A stretch of 64,000 bases of DNA from Terricaulis sp. (GCA_024707365.1 JANPZV010000005.1:1488001-1552000), one strand, 5' to 3'; counted from the stretch's first letter, positions 27,797-36,864 are shown. Notes: generated from the sequence alone by a model not told the origin. Program-made: numbers and translations.

Positions 27797-28105
27797 TTGG
27801 ATTCTGTTTTCGACGCCTTGGCCTCGACGCCGCGCCGCAAGATCCTCGCCTATCTGGCCGAGGCGGAACTGACGGCGGGAGAAATCGCCGCGCGCTTTTC
27901 GATGTCCAAGCCCGCCATCTCCAAGCATCTCTCGATCCTTGAAGGGGCGGGGCTGATCCGTGGGGAAAAGCGCGGGCAATTCATCCATTACGCGCTGGTG
28001 CGCGAAAACCTGGTGAACACGCTCAACGGCTTTGTCCAAGAGGTGTGCCCGGTTTCGCGCCCGCTCAAGCGCGAAAGCAAAAAGCTGAAACAAGAGCAGC
28101 AATAG
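27797..28105 (+). CDS. ArsR/SmtB-type HTH regulator (SdpR-like)
   Basis: This encodes a 102-residue winged-helix repressor with DALASTPRRKILAYLAEAEL, then TAGEIAARFSMSKPAISKHL (recognition helix), SILEGAGLIRGEKRGQFIHY (wing) and the family C-terminus VQEVCPVSRPLKRES. No metal-site ELCVCDL motif is present, so it is unlikely to sense metals by the usual alpha-3 site. A TTG start is used, with AGGTGG upstream. It precedes the desaturase gene by 14 bp and probably controls both. Confidence 0.85.
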   Translation: MDSVFDALASTPRRKILAYLAEAELTAGEIAARFSMSKPAISKHLSILEGAGLIRGEKRGQFIHYALVRENLVNTLNGFVQEVCPVSRPLKRESKKLKQEQQ

Positions 28106-28119
28106 CCAGGGAGGCGATG

Positions 28120-29111
28120 ATGGATTGGGCGCACGGGTCAGATCGCATCATTGCCGATGAAAATACCGACGCCGCCGCTGGCCGCGTTGTTTGGGAGCCT
28201 GACGAAATCGCTTTGGATCGGCGCGATGACGCTCACCGCGCTGATCGCCGGGCCGATGACGTTTTCGTGGAACGCCTTTGCCGTTTTCGCCGTGCTGAGC
28301 GCGCTCACGCTCTGCACCGGACATTCTGTCGGCATGCATCGGCGGCTCATTCACAACAGTTTTGAATGCCCGCGCTGGCTTGAATACCTCATGGTCTATT
28401 CCGGCGTGCTGGTGGGCATGGCGGGCCTGTTTGGGCTCATGCATCAGCATGATCTGCGCGATTGGGCGCAGCGCCAGCGCCATTGCCATGATTATCTCAA
28501 GCATGGGCGCGGCATCGTTACCGATGGTTTTTGGCAGCTGCATTGCGATGTGAAGCTCGATCATCCGCCGCGCTTTCAGCCGGAGCCGCGCATCGCCAAT
28601 GATCGGCTTTACCTTTGGATGGAGCGCACATGGATGTGGCAGCAGGCGCCGCTGGCGCTGATCCTGTTTGCGCTTGGCGGTTGGAGCTTTGTGGTGTGGG
28701 GCGTGGCCGCGCGCGTCGCGGTTTGCGTCACCGGCCACTGGCTTGTCGGCTATTTCGCGCACAATGAGGGGCCAATGCGCTGGCGCGTGCGCGATGCGGG
28801 CGTGCAGGGGCGCGACGTGCCGATCAGCGGCGCTGCTTTCTATGGGGGAGAGCTGGCACAATAATCACCACGCCTTCCCAGGCTCGGCGCGCATTGGGCT
28901 CAGCGAAGATCAACCTGATCCGGGGTGGTGGTTCATCCGTTTGCTTGAGCGCGCGGGGCTTGCCTGGGAGATCAAAACGCCGGCCACGCTGCCGGTGCGC
29001 CCCGCGCTGGTGCGGCTGCCGCGCGACGAAGGCGGCTGCCCGGCATGCCGCTGGGCGCTGCGGCATTGGCGGCGGCTACGCGGTGACGCGGCAGGGCATG
29101 CGCGCGTCTGA
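28120..29111 (+). CDS. Fatty acid (acyl-CoA delta-9 type) desaturase, two frameshifts
   Basis: This is an integral-membrane di-iron desaturase. The histidine boxes are GMHRRLIHNSF, HDLRDWAQRQRHCHDY (a variant second box) and GESWHNNHHAFPGSAR, with hydrophobic helices between them. The reading MDWAHGSDRIIADENTDAAA behind a strong AGGGAGG (28108-28114) gives the start. The frame then shifts at about 28192-28197 (to KSLWIGAMTLTALIAGP) and at about 28826-28832 (to SALLSMGESWHNN). Each is explained by one extra base. It introduces double bonds into membrane acyl chains and is probably controlled by the preceding ArsR-type gene. Confidence 0.85.
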
Positions 29112-29114
29112 CAT

Positions 29115-29144
29115 AAAAAAGCCCGGCTTGCGCCGGGCTTTTCT
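29115..29144. terminator. Bidirectional rho-independent terminator between desaturase and gcrA
   Basis: The stem GCCCGGC (29121-29127) pairs with GCCGGGC (29132-29138) over a TTGC loop. An A run precedes it (29115-29120) and TTTTCTTC follows, so it can serve both convergent genes. Confidence 0.85.
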
Positions 29145-29162
29145 TCTCGATGAGCGTCGCCG

Positions 29163-29672
29163 TCACCCAGCCGCCATGCGCAGCATGCGGCGCAGTTCGT
29201 CTGGAGCGCCGGCGGCGCGGCGTTTTTTGGCTTGGCTCGGCTGGTAGGCCAGGCGCGCATGGTCCTGGCAGTACGGATGCCCGCCCCACGAGCCGCGGCC
29301 GCAGAAGGCGAAATTGACATCGCCCGGATCGCCGATCGGGAATTTGCACATGCTTTCGTTGAGCGTGAGCACCGAGGCGGTGTTGCCGTCCTCGAAGCGC
29401 ACCGGCTCAAGCTCCGGCATGGCGACCGTCGGCGCCGTAACCGCTGGCCGCAGGCGCGGCGCCGTTGGGCTGACCACGCGCGGACGCGCGGGGCGCACCG
29501 GGCGCTTGGCCGGCCGCGAGGGCGTGGCCCGCCCGGCCAAACCCAGCCGGTGCACCTTGCCAATCACGGCGTTACGGGTGACGCCACCCAATTGTTTGGC
29601 GATTTGGCTGGCGGAAAGCCCCTCAGCCCAGAGTTTGCGCAGCGTGGCCACGCGTTCTTCAGTCCAGTTCAT
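29163..29672 (-). CDS. gcrA: GcrA cell cycle regulator
   Basis: GcrA is a sigma-70 cofactor that binds promoters carrying GANTC sites methylated by CcrM and drives S-phase genes. The 169-residue product opens MNWTEERVATLRKLWAEGLS with ASQIAKQLGGVTRNAVIGKV (HTH). After a Pro/Arg-rich linker come MCKFPIGDPGDVNFAFCGRG and HPYCQDHARLAYQP, the C-terminal sigma-interacting domain. All family blocks are intact. Confidence 0.95.
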   Translation of the reverse strand: MNWTEERVATLRKLWAEGLSASQIAKQLGGVTRNAVIGKVHRLGLAGRATPSRPAKRPVRPARPRVVSPTAPRLRPAVTAPTVAMPELEPVRFEDGNTASVLTLNESMCKFPIGDPGDVNFAFCGRGSWGGHPYCQDHARLAYQPSQAKKRRAAGAPDELRRMLRMAAG

Positions 29673-29772
29673 GTTTCAAGCCCCCTTGGCCCATGAGCCC
29701 GTCAGGCGACGAGCGAGGCGTAGGTTCTGCCTAATAGGGGAAATGTCAACTTATAGTGCTGAAGGAATTGTT

Positions 29773-29833
29773 AATATACCAGATACGGTGCTTATCCCCA
29801 AAGACGGGACGAATCACACCCCATTTCTCCACA
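29773..29833 (-). promoter_or_regulatory. gcrA promoter with two DnaA-box-like sites and a GANTC site
   Basis: On the minus strand TTGGGG (29796-29801), a 17-bp spacer and TATATT (29773-29778) form a good sigma-70 promoter. TTATCCCCA (29792-29800, overlapping the -35) and TTCTCCACA (29825-29833) each differ by one base from the DnaA box TTATCCACA. A GAATC site lies between them (29811-29815) and a GATTC at 29871-29875. In Caulobacter gcrA is activated by DnaA and affected by CcrM methylation, which these sites fit. Confidence 0.6.
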
Positions 29834-29949
29834 GGGTTTTCCCCTGCAAAACCAGCTACTATCTGTTGTTGATTCCATGGCTTAGCCACTTGCTCGCACG
29901 ACAGCCGCGCGACAACACGGTTAAAAATTCGTGAAGGGATGTTCTGCTT

Positions 29950-30762
29950 ATGGACACGCAGGTTGAAGCGGCGCCGCTTGCCGCGCGGCAATACGGAGCT
30001 GTGAATTGGTTAGGCCTGCAGACTTTGATCTGGCGCGAGGTGCGGCGGTTTTTGAAGGTCGGCGCGCAGACGGTGTTCGCGCCGCTGATCCAGACTTTGC
30101 TGTTCATGATGGTGTTTGGCCTGGTGCTGCGCGGCGGCTTCTGGCCGGGGACTGAGCGGGCGTACGCCGATGGGCTGGCCGCCGGCCTTGTGATGATGTC
30201 GATCCTCTCCAACGCCTTCCAGAATTCTTCCTCATCGATGGTGATCGCCAAGGTGCAGGGCAATTCGGGGGATTTCCTCACCCCGCCGCTCAGCCCGCTT
30301 GAGCTCACCATCGCCTTCATCGTCGGCGCGGCCGCGCGCGGCATGCTGGTGGGGCTCGCTTCGCTCATCGCCGTCTCGTGGCTGGCCAACATCGTGCCGG
30401 CGAACCCGCTGGCGGCGCTGTATTACGGGGTGATCGCTTCGGTGATGTTCGGGGCCATCGGCCTCATCGGCGGCATCTGGGCCGATAAGTTCGATCACAT
30501 CGCGGCGGTGACGAATTTCATCGTCACCCCGCTCACGTTCCTTTCCGGCTCGTTCTATTCCACCGACGTGCTGCCCGAGCCGTTCCGCACCTTCGCGCAC
30601 TACAATCCGGTGTTCTTCCTGATCGACGGCTTCCGCTACGGCTTCATCGGCGCGCACGACGCGCCGCTGCTGGGCGGGGCGCTTGCCTCGCTCGGCATCA
30701 CGCTCGTGCTGTGCTGGGTGTGCTGGGCGCTGTTGAAGAGCGGGTATCGGCTCAGGAGTTAG
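29950..30762 (+). CDS. ABC-2 type transporter permease
   Basis: This encodes 270 residues with six helices and the ABC-2 membrane fold: LIWREVRRFLKVGAQTVFAP, LIQTLLFMMVFGLVLRGG, and the C-terminal signature FIVTPLTFLSGSFYSTDVLP followed by FFLIDGFRYGFIGAHD. It is an exporter permease of the NodJ/YadH kind. No ATPase gene is adjacent in this window, so the partner must be elsewhere. A REP palindrome starts 4 bp after the stop. Confidence 0.88.
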   Translation: MDTQVEAAPLAARQYGAVNWLGLQTLIWREVRRFLKVGAQTVFAPLIQTLLFMMVFGLVLRGGFWPGTERAYADGLAAGLVMMSILSNAFQNSSSSMVIAKVQGNSGDFLTPPLSPLELTIAFIVGAAARGMLVGLASLIAVSWLANIVPANPLAALYYGVIASVMFGAIGLIGGIWADKFDHIAAVTNFIVTPLTFLSGSFYSTDVLPEPFRTFAHYNPVFFLIDGFRYGFIGAHDAPLLGGALASLGITLVLCWVCWALLKSGYRLRS

Positions 30763-30765
30763 GTT

Positions 30766-30857
30766 TATGGAGCGCGGGCGTCCTCGCCCGCGTTGTTTAA
30801 ACCGCACGCTGCGCGCAAGCTGAAACACAATGCGGGCGAGGACGCCCGCGCTCCATA
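30766..30857. repeat. Inverted pair of RAYT-type REP palindromes (BIME-like)
   Basis: TATGGAGCGCGGGCGTCC-type copies lie at 30766-30793 (plus) and 30830-30857 (minus), 36 bp apart and facing each other. They differ from the copies at 6916 and 7551 by one or two bases. They fill the gap between the convergent ABC permease and esterase genes. Confidence 0.85.
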
Positions 30858-30866
30858 TTGACGGGC

Positions 30867-31874
30867 CTAACTCAACGCCTTCGCCAGCTTCGGCAAAAAC
30901 ACGTCCATGCGATAATCCACGTCTGAGTGGTTATCGTCGAATTCTTCGTAGATGTGATCGATGCCGGCGGCTTTCAGCTTGTTTGAGAAGCGCCGCATGC
31001 CGAAATGGATGCGGAATTGATCCTCATTGCCGCAATCCATGTAGATCAGTTTCAGCTTGCGCAGATTTTCGCCCAGCGTGTCGAACATCACGACGGGATC
31101 GTGCTTGAGCCAATTGGCCCAGCGTTCGGGGATGATCTCGCCCGTTACGGGATCGATCGGCAGGCGCATGCTGCGAAATTGCGTCGGGTCTGGATCGTAA
31201 AAAGCGCTCATCGCCAGATCCATCAGGATCATGCGATCCTTATCCTTCAGCTTCTTCTGGCTCTCGACGTGTTTGATCCATTTCTCGATCGAGTAATCGA
31301 ATTTGCGCAAGGCGTCGGCGTCGTCATAGAGCGTGGGCAGGAAGAGGGCGTCAAAGCCCATGTCGCCGCTATTGATGGCGATGGCGCTCCAGAAATCGCT
31401 GCGGTTCATGCCGTGCCAAGCCGCGCCATAGCCGCCTGAGCTTTTGCCGAACACGCCGCGCCTCCCTGCGCCGCCGCAATTGAATTGGCTTTCAATGGTC
31501 GGGACGATCTCTTCGCAGATGTAATCGGCGTAAGCGCCTGAGCCTGCGCTGTTGAGATATTGGTTCCCGTAGAGGCTGGTGAAGCAATCGGGGAAGGCCA
31601 CAACGCAACGCGCCATGCCTTCGCCGGCCAGCCTATCGAGCCGCTCGGGCGCGTTCTCGCCGTAATTTTTCCAATTGGTGTGGGAAGGGCCCGCGCCCCA
31701 ATAGCCGGTCAAATCCACCAGCAGCGGCAGGTTTTCTTCCGCGCTCCAGCCCGGCGGGGTCCAGACATGCAGCTCGCGCTCCGTCGGATCGCCGAGCGGA
31801 TTGCCATCCAGCACGACAGATTGATGAACCAGGCGGTGCAATTGCCCGCGCGGGGCGGCATGATCTCGTCTCAT
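30867..31874 (-). CDS. Putative esterase (alpha/beta hydrolase, esterase D-like)
   Basis: This encodes 335 residues. The segment RELHVWTPPGWSAEENLPLL, the nucleophile elbow GKSSGGYGAAWHG, an Asp region (MDCGNEDQFRIHFGMRR) and a late His in DDNHSDVDYRM match the putative-esterase family. The large insertion between the nucleophile and the acid carries charged helices. The substrate is unknown. The start at 31874 (MRRDHAAPRG) is chosen over the longer reading to 31928. Confidence 0.8.
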   Translation of the reverse strand: MRRDHAAPRGQLHRLVHQSVVLDGNPLGDPTERELHVWTPPGWSAEENLPLLVDLTGYWGAGPSHTNWKNYGENAPERLDRLAGEGMARCVVAFPDCFTSLYGNQYLNSAGSGAYADYICEEIVPTIESQFNCGGAGRRGVFGKSSGGYGAAWHGMNRSDFWSAIAINSGDMGFDALFLPTLYDDADALRKFDYSIEKWIKHVESQKKLKDKDRMILMDLAMSAFYDPDPTQFRSMRLPIDPVTGEIIPERWANWLKHDPVVMFDTLGENLRKLKLIYMDCGNEDQFRIHFGMRRFSNKLKAAGIDHIYEEFDDNHSDVDYRMDVFLPKLAKALS

Positions 31875-31981
31875 GGGCGCAAGAGATAGCGCGCGCGGGG
31901 CATATTGTCGTGTCCTGCTTGACCCCAAGGGCGGCGCGGCTCAGATACGCGGCTTCCCTGAAAACCGAAGGTTCCAAGACA

Positions 31982-33181
31982 ATGACCGCCCCCGAAAGCC
32001 ATTTGCTTCCCGTCTATGCGCCGCCGGAGCAGGTTTTCGTGCGAGGCGAAGGCTGCTGGATCTGGGACGAAAAAGGCGATCGCTATCTCGATTGCATCGC
32101 CGGCATCGCCGTGAATGCGCTGGGCCACGCCCCGCCTGTGCTGCAAAAGGCGCTTAATGAGCAAGCCGGCAAGCTCTGGCACACGTCCAACATGTTCAAG
32201 ATCGCCGGCCAATCGACGCTGGCCGATAAGTACACGCGCGATAGCTTCGCGGACGTGGTGTTCTTCACCAATTCCGGCACCGAGGCGATCGAAGGCTGCC
32301 TTAAAACCGTGCGCAAGTTTCACAGCGCCAACAGCCAGCCCGAACGTATCGACATTATCGGCTTCGCCGGCTCGTTCCACGGCCGCTCCTATGCGGCGAT
32401 CAACGCGGCGGGCAATCCCTCTTACGTCGAAGGCTTCGGCCCGCGCTTGCCGGGCTTCCTGCAAGCCCAATTCGGCGACATCGAAAGCGTGAAAGCGCTC
32501 GTCAACAAAGACACGTTCGCCGGCATCATCATCGAGCCGGTGCAGGGCGAGGGCGGCGTGCGCGAAGCGGCGCCGGAATTTCTCAAAGCCTTGCGCGCGC
32601 TCTGCGATGAGCACGGCGCGCTGCTGATCTTTGACGAGGTGCAATCAGGCGCGGGCCGCACCGGCAAGATGTGGGCGCATGAATGGAGCGGCGTAACGCC
32701 CGACGTGATGGCCGTGGCCAAGGGCGTGGGCGGGGGCTTTCCGATGGGCGCGTTCCTGGCCACGCGCGAAGCGGCCAAGGGCATGGTCAAGGGCGTGCAC
32801 GGCACCACGTTCGGCGGCAACCCGCTGGCGATGGCCGTGGGCAATGCGGCGTATGATGAACTTTCCGCGCCGGGCTTTCTTGATCGCGTCAACGCCATCG
32901 CCAACCATTTCGGCCAAGCGCTGGAAGGCGTGAAGGATCGCCACCCCGATCTCGTTGTTGAGGTGCGCGGCAAAGGGCTGCTGCGCGGGCTTAAGCTCAA
33001 GATCGATCCGAAGGAGGTGCAGGGCAAATTGCGCGATCATCACAAAGTGCTCGCGGGCGTCGCCGGCGACAACGTGCTGCGCTTTGCCCCGCCGCTGATC
33101 ATCGACGAAGCCCAGATCAGCCAGGCGATCGATGCGATCGATGCGGTGCTGACCTCTTACGTGACGCAGGCGAACGGGTGA
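31982..33181 (+). CDS. argD: Acetylornithine/succinyldiaminopimelate-type aminotransferase
   Basis: This encodes a 399-residue class-III PLP enzyme of arginine (and lysine) biosynthesis. Visible are NSGTEAIEGCLKTVRKF, GFAGSFHGRSYAAINAAG, PVQGEGGVREA, LIFDEVQSGAGRTGKMWAHE and the PLP lysine in VMAVAKGVGGGFPMGAF. It is followed by argF and hslO in the order usual for alphaproteobacteria. Confidence 0.93.
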   Translation: MTAPESHLLPVYAPPEQVFVRGEGCWIWDEKGDRYLDCIAGIAVNALGHAPPVLQKALNEQAGKLWHTSNMFKIAGQSTLADKYTRDSFADVVFFTNSGTEAIEGCLKTVRKFHSANSQPERIDIIGFAGSFHGRSYAAINAAGNPSYVEGFGPRLPGFLQAQFGDIESVKALVNKDTFAGIIIEPVQGEGGVREAAPEFLKALRALCDEHGALLIFDEVQSGAGRTGKMWAHEWSGVTPDVMAVAKGVGGGFPMGAFLATREAAKGMVKGVHGTTFGGNPLAMAVGNAAYDELSAPGFLDRVNAIANHFGQALEGVKDRHPDLVVEVRGKGLLRGLKLKIDPKEVQGKLRDHHKVLAGVAGDNVLRFAPPLIIDEAQISQAIDAIDAVLTSYVTQANG

Positions 33182-33252
33182 GAGACGCTTCATCTTCTCG
33201 GACCGTCGGCGCTGTGCTTGAAGCTGCGCCGCCGCTGCAAGCTGCAACGGAG

Positions 33253-33279
33253 GTCGCCGGCGAGGGCGCCGGCGGTCCA
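33253..33279 (+). repeat. Half copy of a GCCGGCG palindromic repeat in the argD-argF gap
   Basis: The sequence TCGCCGGCGAGGGCGCCGGC followed by GGTCCAA matches the right half of the palindrome found inside paaD (62040-62082), with one extra G. It ends 3 bp before the argF ATG. Confidence 0.7.
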
Positions 33280-33282
33280 AGC

Positions 33283-34206
33283 ATGAGACATTTCATCGAT
33301 CTTTCGGCGCTCTCTAAAGCCGATGTGCGGGCGATTTTGGATGAAGCGCATCGGCGCAAGCAGGCGCGCGCGGGCTGGCCCAAGGCGCTGCCGGATGCGG
33401 ATGCGCCTTTGCACGGCCATGCGCTGGCGATGATATTTCAGAAGAACTCCACGCGCACGCGGGTGTCGTTCGATATCGGCATCCGCCAGCTCGGCGGTGC
33501 GCCGATCATCATGAACGCCAGCGAAACCCAGCTTGGCCGCGGCGAAACCGTGGAAGATACAGCCCGCGTGCTCTCGCGCATGGTCGATCTTGTGATGATC
33601 CGCGCCAACAATCATCAGGACGTGCTCGATTTCGCCGCCGCTTCAACCGCGCCGGTGATCAACGGCCTCACCGATCTGTCGCATCCGTGCCAGATCCTGG
33701 CCGACATCATGACGATCGAGGAATGGCGCGGGCCGATCGAGGGCAAAACCATCGCCTGGCTGGGCGATGGCAATAATGTCTGCATGAGCTTTGTGCATGC
33801 GGCAGAGAAGCTGCCCTTCACGCTGCGCATCGCCACCCCGCCGCATTACGCCCCGCGCCGCCAGGAGATCGAGGCCGCGCAGAAGGCGGGCGCGCAAGTG
33901 CGCGTCACCAATGATCCGCACGCGGCGATCGCCGGCGCTGATGTCGTGGTCACCGATACTTGGGTGTCGATGGGCGACACCGATAAGGATCAGCGCATGA
34001 AAGCCTTTCCGCCCTATGCGGTGGATGAGGTGATCATGCAGCGCGCGGCGCCGGATGCGATCTTCCTGCATTGCCTGCCCGCCCATCGCGGCGAAGAGGT
34101 GATGGACGCGGTGATGGATGCGCCCAATTCAGCGGTGTGGGATGAGGCGGAAAACCGCATCCACGCGCAGAAGGCCGTCATGCTCTGGTGCCTGGGGAAA
34201 ATCTGA
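33283..34206 (+). CDS. argF: Ornithine carbamoyltransferase
   Basis: This encodes a 307-residue enzyme joining carbamoyl phosphate and ornithine to citrulline. The carbamoyl-phosphate motif FQKNSTRTRVSFD, HPCQILAD, and the ornithine-side motifs DTWVSMGD and HCLPAHRGEEV are all present. The start MRHFIDLSALSK at 33283 is supported by family alignment; an upstream in-frame reading would translate the palindromic repeat. Confidence 0.95.
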   Translation: MRHFIDLSALSKADVRAILDEAHRRKQARAGWPKALPDADAPLHGHALAMIFQKNSTRTRVSFDIGIRQLGGAPIIMNASETQLGRGETVEDTARVLSRMVDLVMIRANNHQDVLDFAAASTAPVINGLTDLSHPCQILADIMTIEEWRGPIEGKTIAWLGDGNNVCMSFVHAAEKLPFTLRIATPPHYAPRRQEIEAAQKAGAQVRVTNDPHAAIAGADVVVTDTWVSMGDTDKDQRMKAFPPYAVDEVIMQRAAPDAIFLHCLPAHRGEEVMDAVMDAPNSAVWDEAENRIHAQKAVMLWCLGKI

Positions 34207-34221
34207 GCGCCGATTTTACGA

Positions 34222-34272
34222 CGCTTCCCGCCCAAGCCCCTGACTTGATCCGGGGCGCGCGCCGGGATCCAG
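34222..34272 (+). repeat. REP-like repeat (CTGACTTGATCCGGGG...GGGATCCAG)
   Basis: The sequence around CTTGATCCGGGGCGCGCGCC and GGGATCCAG forms a short imperfect palindrome between argF and hslO. A related sequence, CACTTGATGCGGGGCGCGAG, occurs at 49251-49271. Confidence 0.5.
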
Positions 34273-34331
34273 AGCAACGCGGGCGGGCGATTGGTGAATC
34301 TCTTCTAGCCAATCGCCGCCCGAGCCCTCAC

Positions 34332-35227
34332 ATGGGCGCGATGCAAGACAATCTGGTCGCTCCGTTCAGCCTCGATAACGCGCCCGTGCGCGGGCGCATC
34401 GCGCGCCTGGGCGCGAGCCTTGATCCCATCCTGCGCCGCCACGATTATCCGCGCCCGGTTGCGATGCTGCTGGGTGAGGCGCTGGCGCTCGCCGCGCTGG
34501 TGGGCTCGCTGCTGAAAACCGAGGGGCGCCTCATCGTGCAGGCGCAAGGGGAAGGGCCCGTGCCTTTGCTGGTGGCCGAGTGCGGCTCAGATGGCGCGCT
34601 GCGCGGCTATGCGCGGCTCGCCGAAGGCGCGGCTGAAAAAGCTGCGCCGCGAAAACCGCATGCCGCCTGATGCGCTGCTTGGCGCAGGAAGGCTGATGAT
34701 GACGCTCGATCTCGGCGGCGATACGACGCCCTATCAAGGCATGGTGCCGCTCGATGGCGACACGCTGGCCGCCTGCGCGGAGCGCTATTTTCTTTCGAGC
34801 GAACAAACCGAAACCCGCATCGCGCTTTCGGTGGGCGAGGTGATTGGCGAGGGCGCGCCGCTTTGGCGCGGCGCGGGCGTGCTTTTGCAACGCATCGCCG
34901 CCGATGAAACGCGCGGCGATCCCGCTGAGGATTGGAGTCGCGCCACCATCCTCTTTTCCACCATTTCCGATGAGGAAATGCTCGATCCGGCTTTGCCGGC
35001 CGATCGCTTGCTCTATCGCCTCTTTCATGAAGAGCGCGCGCATGGGCGCGCCTGTGGCGCTTCTCGATCAATGCACCTGCAACGAAGAGCGCCTGATCAA
35101 CACCATGCGGCAATTCCCAAAGGAAGAAGTGCGGGAACTTGTCGAGCCTGACGGGCTTGTTCATGCCAAGTGCCAATTCTGCGCGCGTGACTATCGGCTC
35201 ACGCCGCAGAGCGTGGGCGCGGGCTGA
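34332..35227 (+). CDS. hslO: Hsp33 redox-regulated chaperone, two frameshifts
   Basis: Hsp33 is a holdase activated by oxidation of a four-Cys zinc site. The N-part reads VRGRIARLGASLDPILRRHD and AMLLGEALALAALVGSLLK. The core follows as LMMTLDLGGDTTPYQGMVPL and RYFLSSEQTETRIALSVGE. The redox domain is QCTCNEERLINTMRQFPKEE ... HAKCQFCARDY, with CxC and CxxC. Frames change at the A run 34636-34640 (one extra A) and near 35030-35045. The corrected length is about 298 residues. It is last in the argD-argF-hslO unit. A start at 34341 is also possible. Confidence 0.88.
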
Positions 35228-35238
35228 GCGGAGGGAAA

Positions 35239-35927
35239 ATGGCGCGTCAAAGCATTGCCTGGATCATGGGCCGCTGGGTTCAGCTGCTCACGCTGGGCGC
35301 GCTGGCGCTTGCCCCGCTTGGGCTGACGCTCTGGATCATCTGGCTGCTGGTGCAGCTTTTTTTTCCTTCATTGGCGGGCTGTTCGCACGCCCGCTCATGG
35401 GCTGGCTGGCGGAATCCGCGCCCGGCGCGGAAAGATTTCTCGATGATTACCCCTTCGTGGCCGATGCGGTGGAGCTTGGCTTTGCGCTGGGTTTGCTCAC
35501 GCTTGGCGGGCTGCTGGCCGGCAATGTCGTGGGGCGCTTGCTCGGCAATTGGGTGAGCCGGCTGGTGGCGAAAATCCCGATCGCCAGCGTTGTGTACGCC
35601 TCGGCGCGCCAATTGATCGACAGCTTTCAATCGCCCGCCACGGCGGCGAAGAAAGTGGTGCTGATCGAATTTCCGTCCGAACGCATGAAAGCCGTGGGGC
35701 TTGTGACGCGCGAGTTTCGCGATGCGGTGACGGGTGAGCATCTTGTCGCCGTTTATGTGCCCACAACGCCGAACCCCACCTCAGGTTATGTCGAGATCGT
35801 GCCGGCCTCGCGGCTGGTGTGGCTGGATTGGACCACCGCCGAAGCGATCCAATTCATCGTCTCCGCCGGCGTCACCGCGCCGGACCGGATCACCTTCAAC
35901 AATGGCCCGCCGCCGGAGGGGCCTTAA
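35239..35927 (+). CDS. DUF502 membrane protein, one frameshift
   Basis: The product starts MARQSIAWIMGRWVQLLTLG behind GGAGGGAAA and has two N-terminal helices (about 15-45 and 85-110). The DUF502 core follows: NWVSRLVAKIPIASVVYASA, RQLIDSFQ and PTTPNPTSGYVEIVPASRLV. The frame breaks in a run of eight T at 35357-35364; nine T would join LFF to SFIGGLFARPLMGWL. The corrected protein is about 229 residues. The function is unknown. Confidence 0.85.
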
Positions 35928-36469
35928 GGGGCGTTGCGATCGATCAGCACGGCCAAAAACAGCGCCGGGCCGCCATGGGCGATCCAGCCATGGCTGGTCC
36001 CGCGCTGGATTACGATATTGCCGGGCTTTAGGCGGCGCTCCTCGTGATCGAGCACAAGCGTGGCTTCGCCTTGGATGAGGCAGATGATGTCGATCGTCTC
36101 GGTTTTGTGCATCGCCGGATGGCGATCCTGATCGGTGAGTTCGTGTGCGGCGCCGAAATCGGCGAAGCGTTGGCGCACGACCTGTTTCACCAACTCCGGC
36201 GGCGCGCCTTCCGGCGGCGGAGCGATCACGAACCAGCGCACTTTCACCTTGCCGCCGCCCGGCGAGAGCAGCGGCTTGGTTTCGCCAAGATCGATCGTGC
36301 TTGTCTTGTCGAACGCGCCGCCGACGGCCTCGTGCCAAATCTCGAAGAGGCCGCCCAGCGCCGGATCGCCGATCTCGCCCGAAGGCGGCCCGTCCACGAT
36401 CACCAGCGAGCGGCCTTGCCCATCCTCGCCGGTGATCACCCGGCGCATCGCTTCGGAAGAATCAGCCAT
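35924..36469 (-). CDS. Cupin-domain protein
   Basis: This encodes about 181 residues. The C-terminal cupin barrel is seen in HKTETIDIICLIQGEATLVL, HEERRLKPGNIVIQRGTSHG and WIAHGGPALFLAVLID. The N-terminal half (DGPPSGEIGDPALGGLFEIW) resembles cupin proteins annotated as general stress or dioxygenase-like. Metal-ligand positions are partly kept (His/Glu of the first motif). It overlaps the apaG stop region by a few bases, so the two are coupled. Confidence 0.78.
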   Translation of the reverse strand: MADSSEAMRRVITGEDGQGRSLVIVDGPPSGEIGDPALGGLFEIWHEAVGGAFDKTSTIDLGETKPLLSPGGGKVKVRWFVIAPPPEGAPPELVKQVVRQRFADFGAAHELTDQDRHPAMHKTETIDIICLIQGEATLVLDHEERRLKPGNIVIQRGTSHGWIAHGGPALFLAVLIDRNAP

Positions 36470-36864
36470 CAATTCGCCAGCCGCGTCTGGTGCGGGCTGT
36501 CGAGCGCAAACAGCGGCACGGCGATGTCGAAGGCGTCCCCGCCGGCGACGCGGCGCATGGAATAGGCGCCCATCATCATGCCGGAAGGTGCGGCCAGGGG
36601 CGCGGCGCTGGTATAGCGGAAGCTTTCACCCGGCTCGATCACCGGCTGTTGGCCGATCACGCCGGGGCCTTCGACCTCCTGGGTCAGCCCGTTCTCATCG
36701 GTGATGCGCCAGAAGCGGGAGATCAGCTGCACGCTCTCGCCGCTCCTGTTTTCGATCTCGATCGTATAGGCCCAGACAAAGCGGCCCTCGTCTGGCGCGG
36801 ATTCTTCCGGCAGGAATTGCGGCTCAACGCGGACGTGAAGGCCGGATGTCTCTTGTTCGTACAT
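36469..36864 (-). CDS. apaG: ApaG protein
   Basis: This encodes a 131-residue FN3-like fold protein of the ApaG/DUF525 family. The segments FVWAYTIEIENRSGESVQLI, RFWRITDENG, GVIGQQPVIEPGESFRYTSA and MMGAYSMRRV are diagnostic. It has been linked to Co/Mg resistance and pyrophosphate binding, with no firm biochemical role. Confidence 0.93.
   Translation of the reverse strand: MYEQETSGLHVRVEPQFLPEESAPDEGRFVWAYTIEIENRSGESVQLISRFWRITDENGLTQEVEGPGVIGQQPVIEPGESFRYTSAAPLAAPSGMMMGAYSMRRVAGGDAFDIAVPLFALDSPHQTRLAN

Noticed and set aside
29740..29949. Replication origin because of DnaA-box-like sites and lower GC
   Set aside because: Only two imperfect boxes, no AT-rich unwinding repeats and no origin-linked genes; regulation of gcrA explains the sites.
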